The position numbers and the translations under genes were made by a program. A stretch of 64,000 nucleotides of DNA from the NCBI RefSeq assembly GCF_014647595.1, contig NZ_BMPM01000004.1, forward strand, positions 359,593 to 423,592, given 5' to 3'. Origin of the DNA: Paenarthrobacter histidinolovorans. GTDB lineage: Bacteria; Actinomycetota; Actinomycetes; Actinomycetales; Micrococcaceae. The notes under the pieces are model-generated. The model was not told the DNA's origin, made no database searches, and worked only from the letters and a program-made list of their open reading frames with translations. Below, piece by piece: positions 63,373 through 64,000 of this stretch (its first letter is position 1; each line of letters opens with the position of its first letter).

Positions 63373-64000
63373 ATGCGGCCGTTATTGTCTCTTGATTCTT
63401 TTCTTGAGGATGCTTCGGAGGCGTTGGTCGGGCTGTGCAGTTCGGTCGCTTCGGAAGCTCAGTTGTTCGGCTTTGGGGACGCTGCGGAATTTGCTGGGCG
63501 GGTGGAGGAGATTTCGCGGCAGTTGGAGTATGTGCAGGTAGTCGCGGCCCATGCCGTGGAACGGACCCGGCGCGAGGCGCAGGCGCGGCAGTCCGGGGCT
63601 TCCGGGGCGTCCGGGGCGTCCGGGGCGCAGGAATGGCGGACGTGGTGGACCGAACCGGCCGGTGGCGCAGGTGGTGGTGCTGGTGGTGACGGGGCAGTCA
63701 GCGTGGAGGGCACGGCCGGGGTCAGGTCCGTTGACAGTGCGTCTGTGACAGGTGCTGCCGCTGCTGCGGCTGGGGCTGTGACTGGTTCTGTGAGTAGTTC
63801 TGTGGCGGGTGCTGATTCGGCGGTGGCGGTTGGTGCTGGTGGCAGTGTTTTGGATGATGGGTACCGGAACGCGGCCGAGTTCCTGCGGGCCAGGCTGCGG
63901 ATCGGCATCAGTGAAGCCCGGCGACGGCTCGCCCTCACAACCGACGTCCTGCCCGGGACAGGAATAACCGGCCACCACGTCCCGGCCCGGCGCGAACACC
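63373..64000 (+). CDS. DUF222 (HNH endonuclease-associated) protein, 3' end missing
   Basis: An open frame from ATG 63373 continues past the window edge with no stop, giving the first 209 residues. The segment from about 165, DGYRNAAEFLRARLRIGISEARRRLALTTDVLPGTG, is the start of DUF222, which in Arthrobacter is usually followed by an HNH nuclease domain. The first 60 residues (LSLDSFLEDASEALVGL) are also typical. Between them is an Ala/Gly/Ser-rich insert encoded by near-exact repeats of GGGGCGTCC. Many codons in the 5' part end in T, unlike its neighbours. Such genes occur in many copies in these genomes; function unproven. Confidence 0.85.
   Translation, partial: MRPLLSLDSFLEDASEALVGLCSSVASEAQLFGFGDAAEFAGRVEEISRQLEYVQVVAAHAVERTRREAQARQSGASGASGASGAQEWRTWWTEPAGGAGGGAGGDGAVSVEGTAGVRSVDSASVTGAAAAAAGAVTGSVSSSVAGADSAVAVGAGGSVLDDGYRNAAEFLRARLRIGISEARRRLALTTDVLPGTGITGHHVPARREH
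63590..63628 (+). repeat. Short tandem repeat inside the DUF222 gene
   Basis: Four near-copies of the nine-base unit TCCGGGGCG (first copies TCCGGGGCT) in tandem encode an SGA repeat. Slippage here would change the protein by three residues per unit without breaking the frame. Confidence 0.65.

Noticed and set aside
63590..63628. Possible CRISPR-like array in the GGGGC repeats
   Set aside because: The units are 9 bases long, contiguous and in frame, with no spacers; they are a coding tandem repeat.

Overview
The window is high-GC chromosomal DNA from an actinomycete of the Micrococcaceae, most like Arthrobacter or Paenarthrobacter. This rests on gene content: OpcA, RbpA, WhiA, the uvrC-rapZ-yvcK-whiA order, a CoaE-GrpB fusion, a DUF3516 helicase, an Eis-type acetyltransferase and a DUF222 protein. 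It also rests on frequent GTG starts and many apparently leaderless genes with a TAnnnT -10 box 6-7 bases before the start codon. I saw no rRNA or tRNA gene, insertion sequence, prophage or CRISPR array. Most of the window is core chromosome with small accessory modules between.

Layout. 1-6.2 kb: end of opcA and pgl (pentose phosphate pathway, + strand), convergent rbpA, the minus-strand glycolytic operon gap-pgk-tpiA-secG, and sodA. 6.3-15.9 kb: a minus-strand run uvrA, HAD phosphatase, plsC-like acyltransferase, uvrC, rapZ, yvcK-like, whiA. 15.9-25.5 kb: a short GntR regulator, a methyltransferase, a DUF3516 helicase, an unusual CoA-transferase, a GNAT enzyme, an S33 peptidase, an MFS transporter, and a TerC membrane protein behind a yybP-ykoY (manganese) riboswitch. 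25.6-37.7 kb: uvrB, coaE-grpB, a YigZ protein, rpsA, a polysaccharide-deacetylase lipoprotein, an Eis-like enzyme, polA, a thioesterase and a RibD-C reductase. With uvrA and uvrC, the nucleotide-excision-repair genes and polA lie within about 27 kb.

37.7-41.8 kb: an uncharacterised lipoprotein/membrane-protein pair, a PiT phosphate transporter with a coupled small membrane protein, and a HAD-like protein. 41.9-45 kb: a tryptophan-degradation operon kynA-kynU with a PaaX-type regulator. 45-46.8 kb: a GntR/UTRA regulator divergent from a BadF-type (N-acetylglucosamine-like) kinase, with a DasR/NagR-like operator between them. 46.8-50.5 kb: a secreted LolA-like protein with an ABC transporter, then a YrdC/YciO protein. 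50.5-55.3 kb: a stand-alone LigD polymerase domain, an alpha/beta hydrolase, a second EF-G-like factor and an M50-like membrane protease. 55.3-59.2 kb: a TetR regulator divergent from an APC permease and an amidohydrolase, with a palindromic operator between. 59.2-64 kb: HrpB helicase, a zinc alcohol dehydrogenase, and the start of a DUF222 gene that runs off the window.

No single locus is clearly an undescribed system. The items most worth a second look are: twelve start codons preceded by a leaderless-type -10 box, including divergent pairs with overlapping -10 elements (coaE/yigZ, and less certainly polA/thioesterase); an 8-codon upstream ORF before the LolA-ABC module; a BadF-type kinase with the phosphate-1 Asp replaced by His; a family III CoA-transferase with apparently permuted domain order; a pgl terminator inside the convergent rbpA gene; and several predicted operators.
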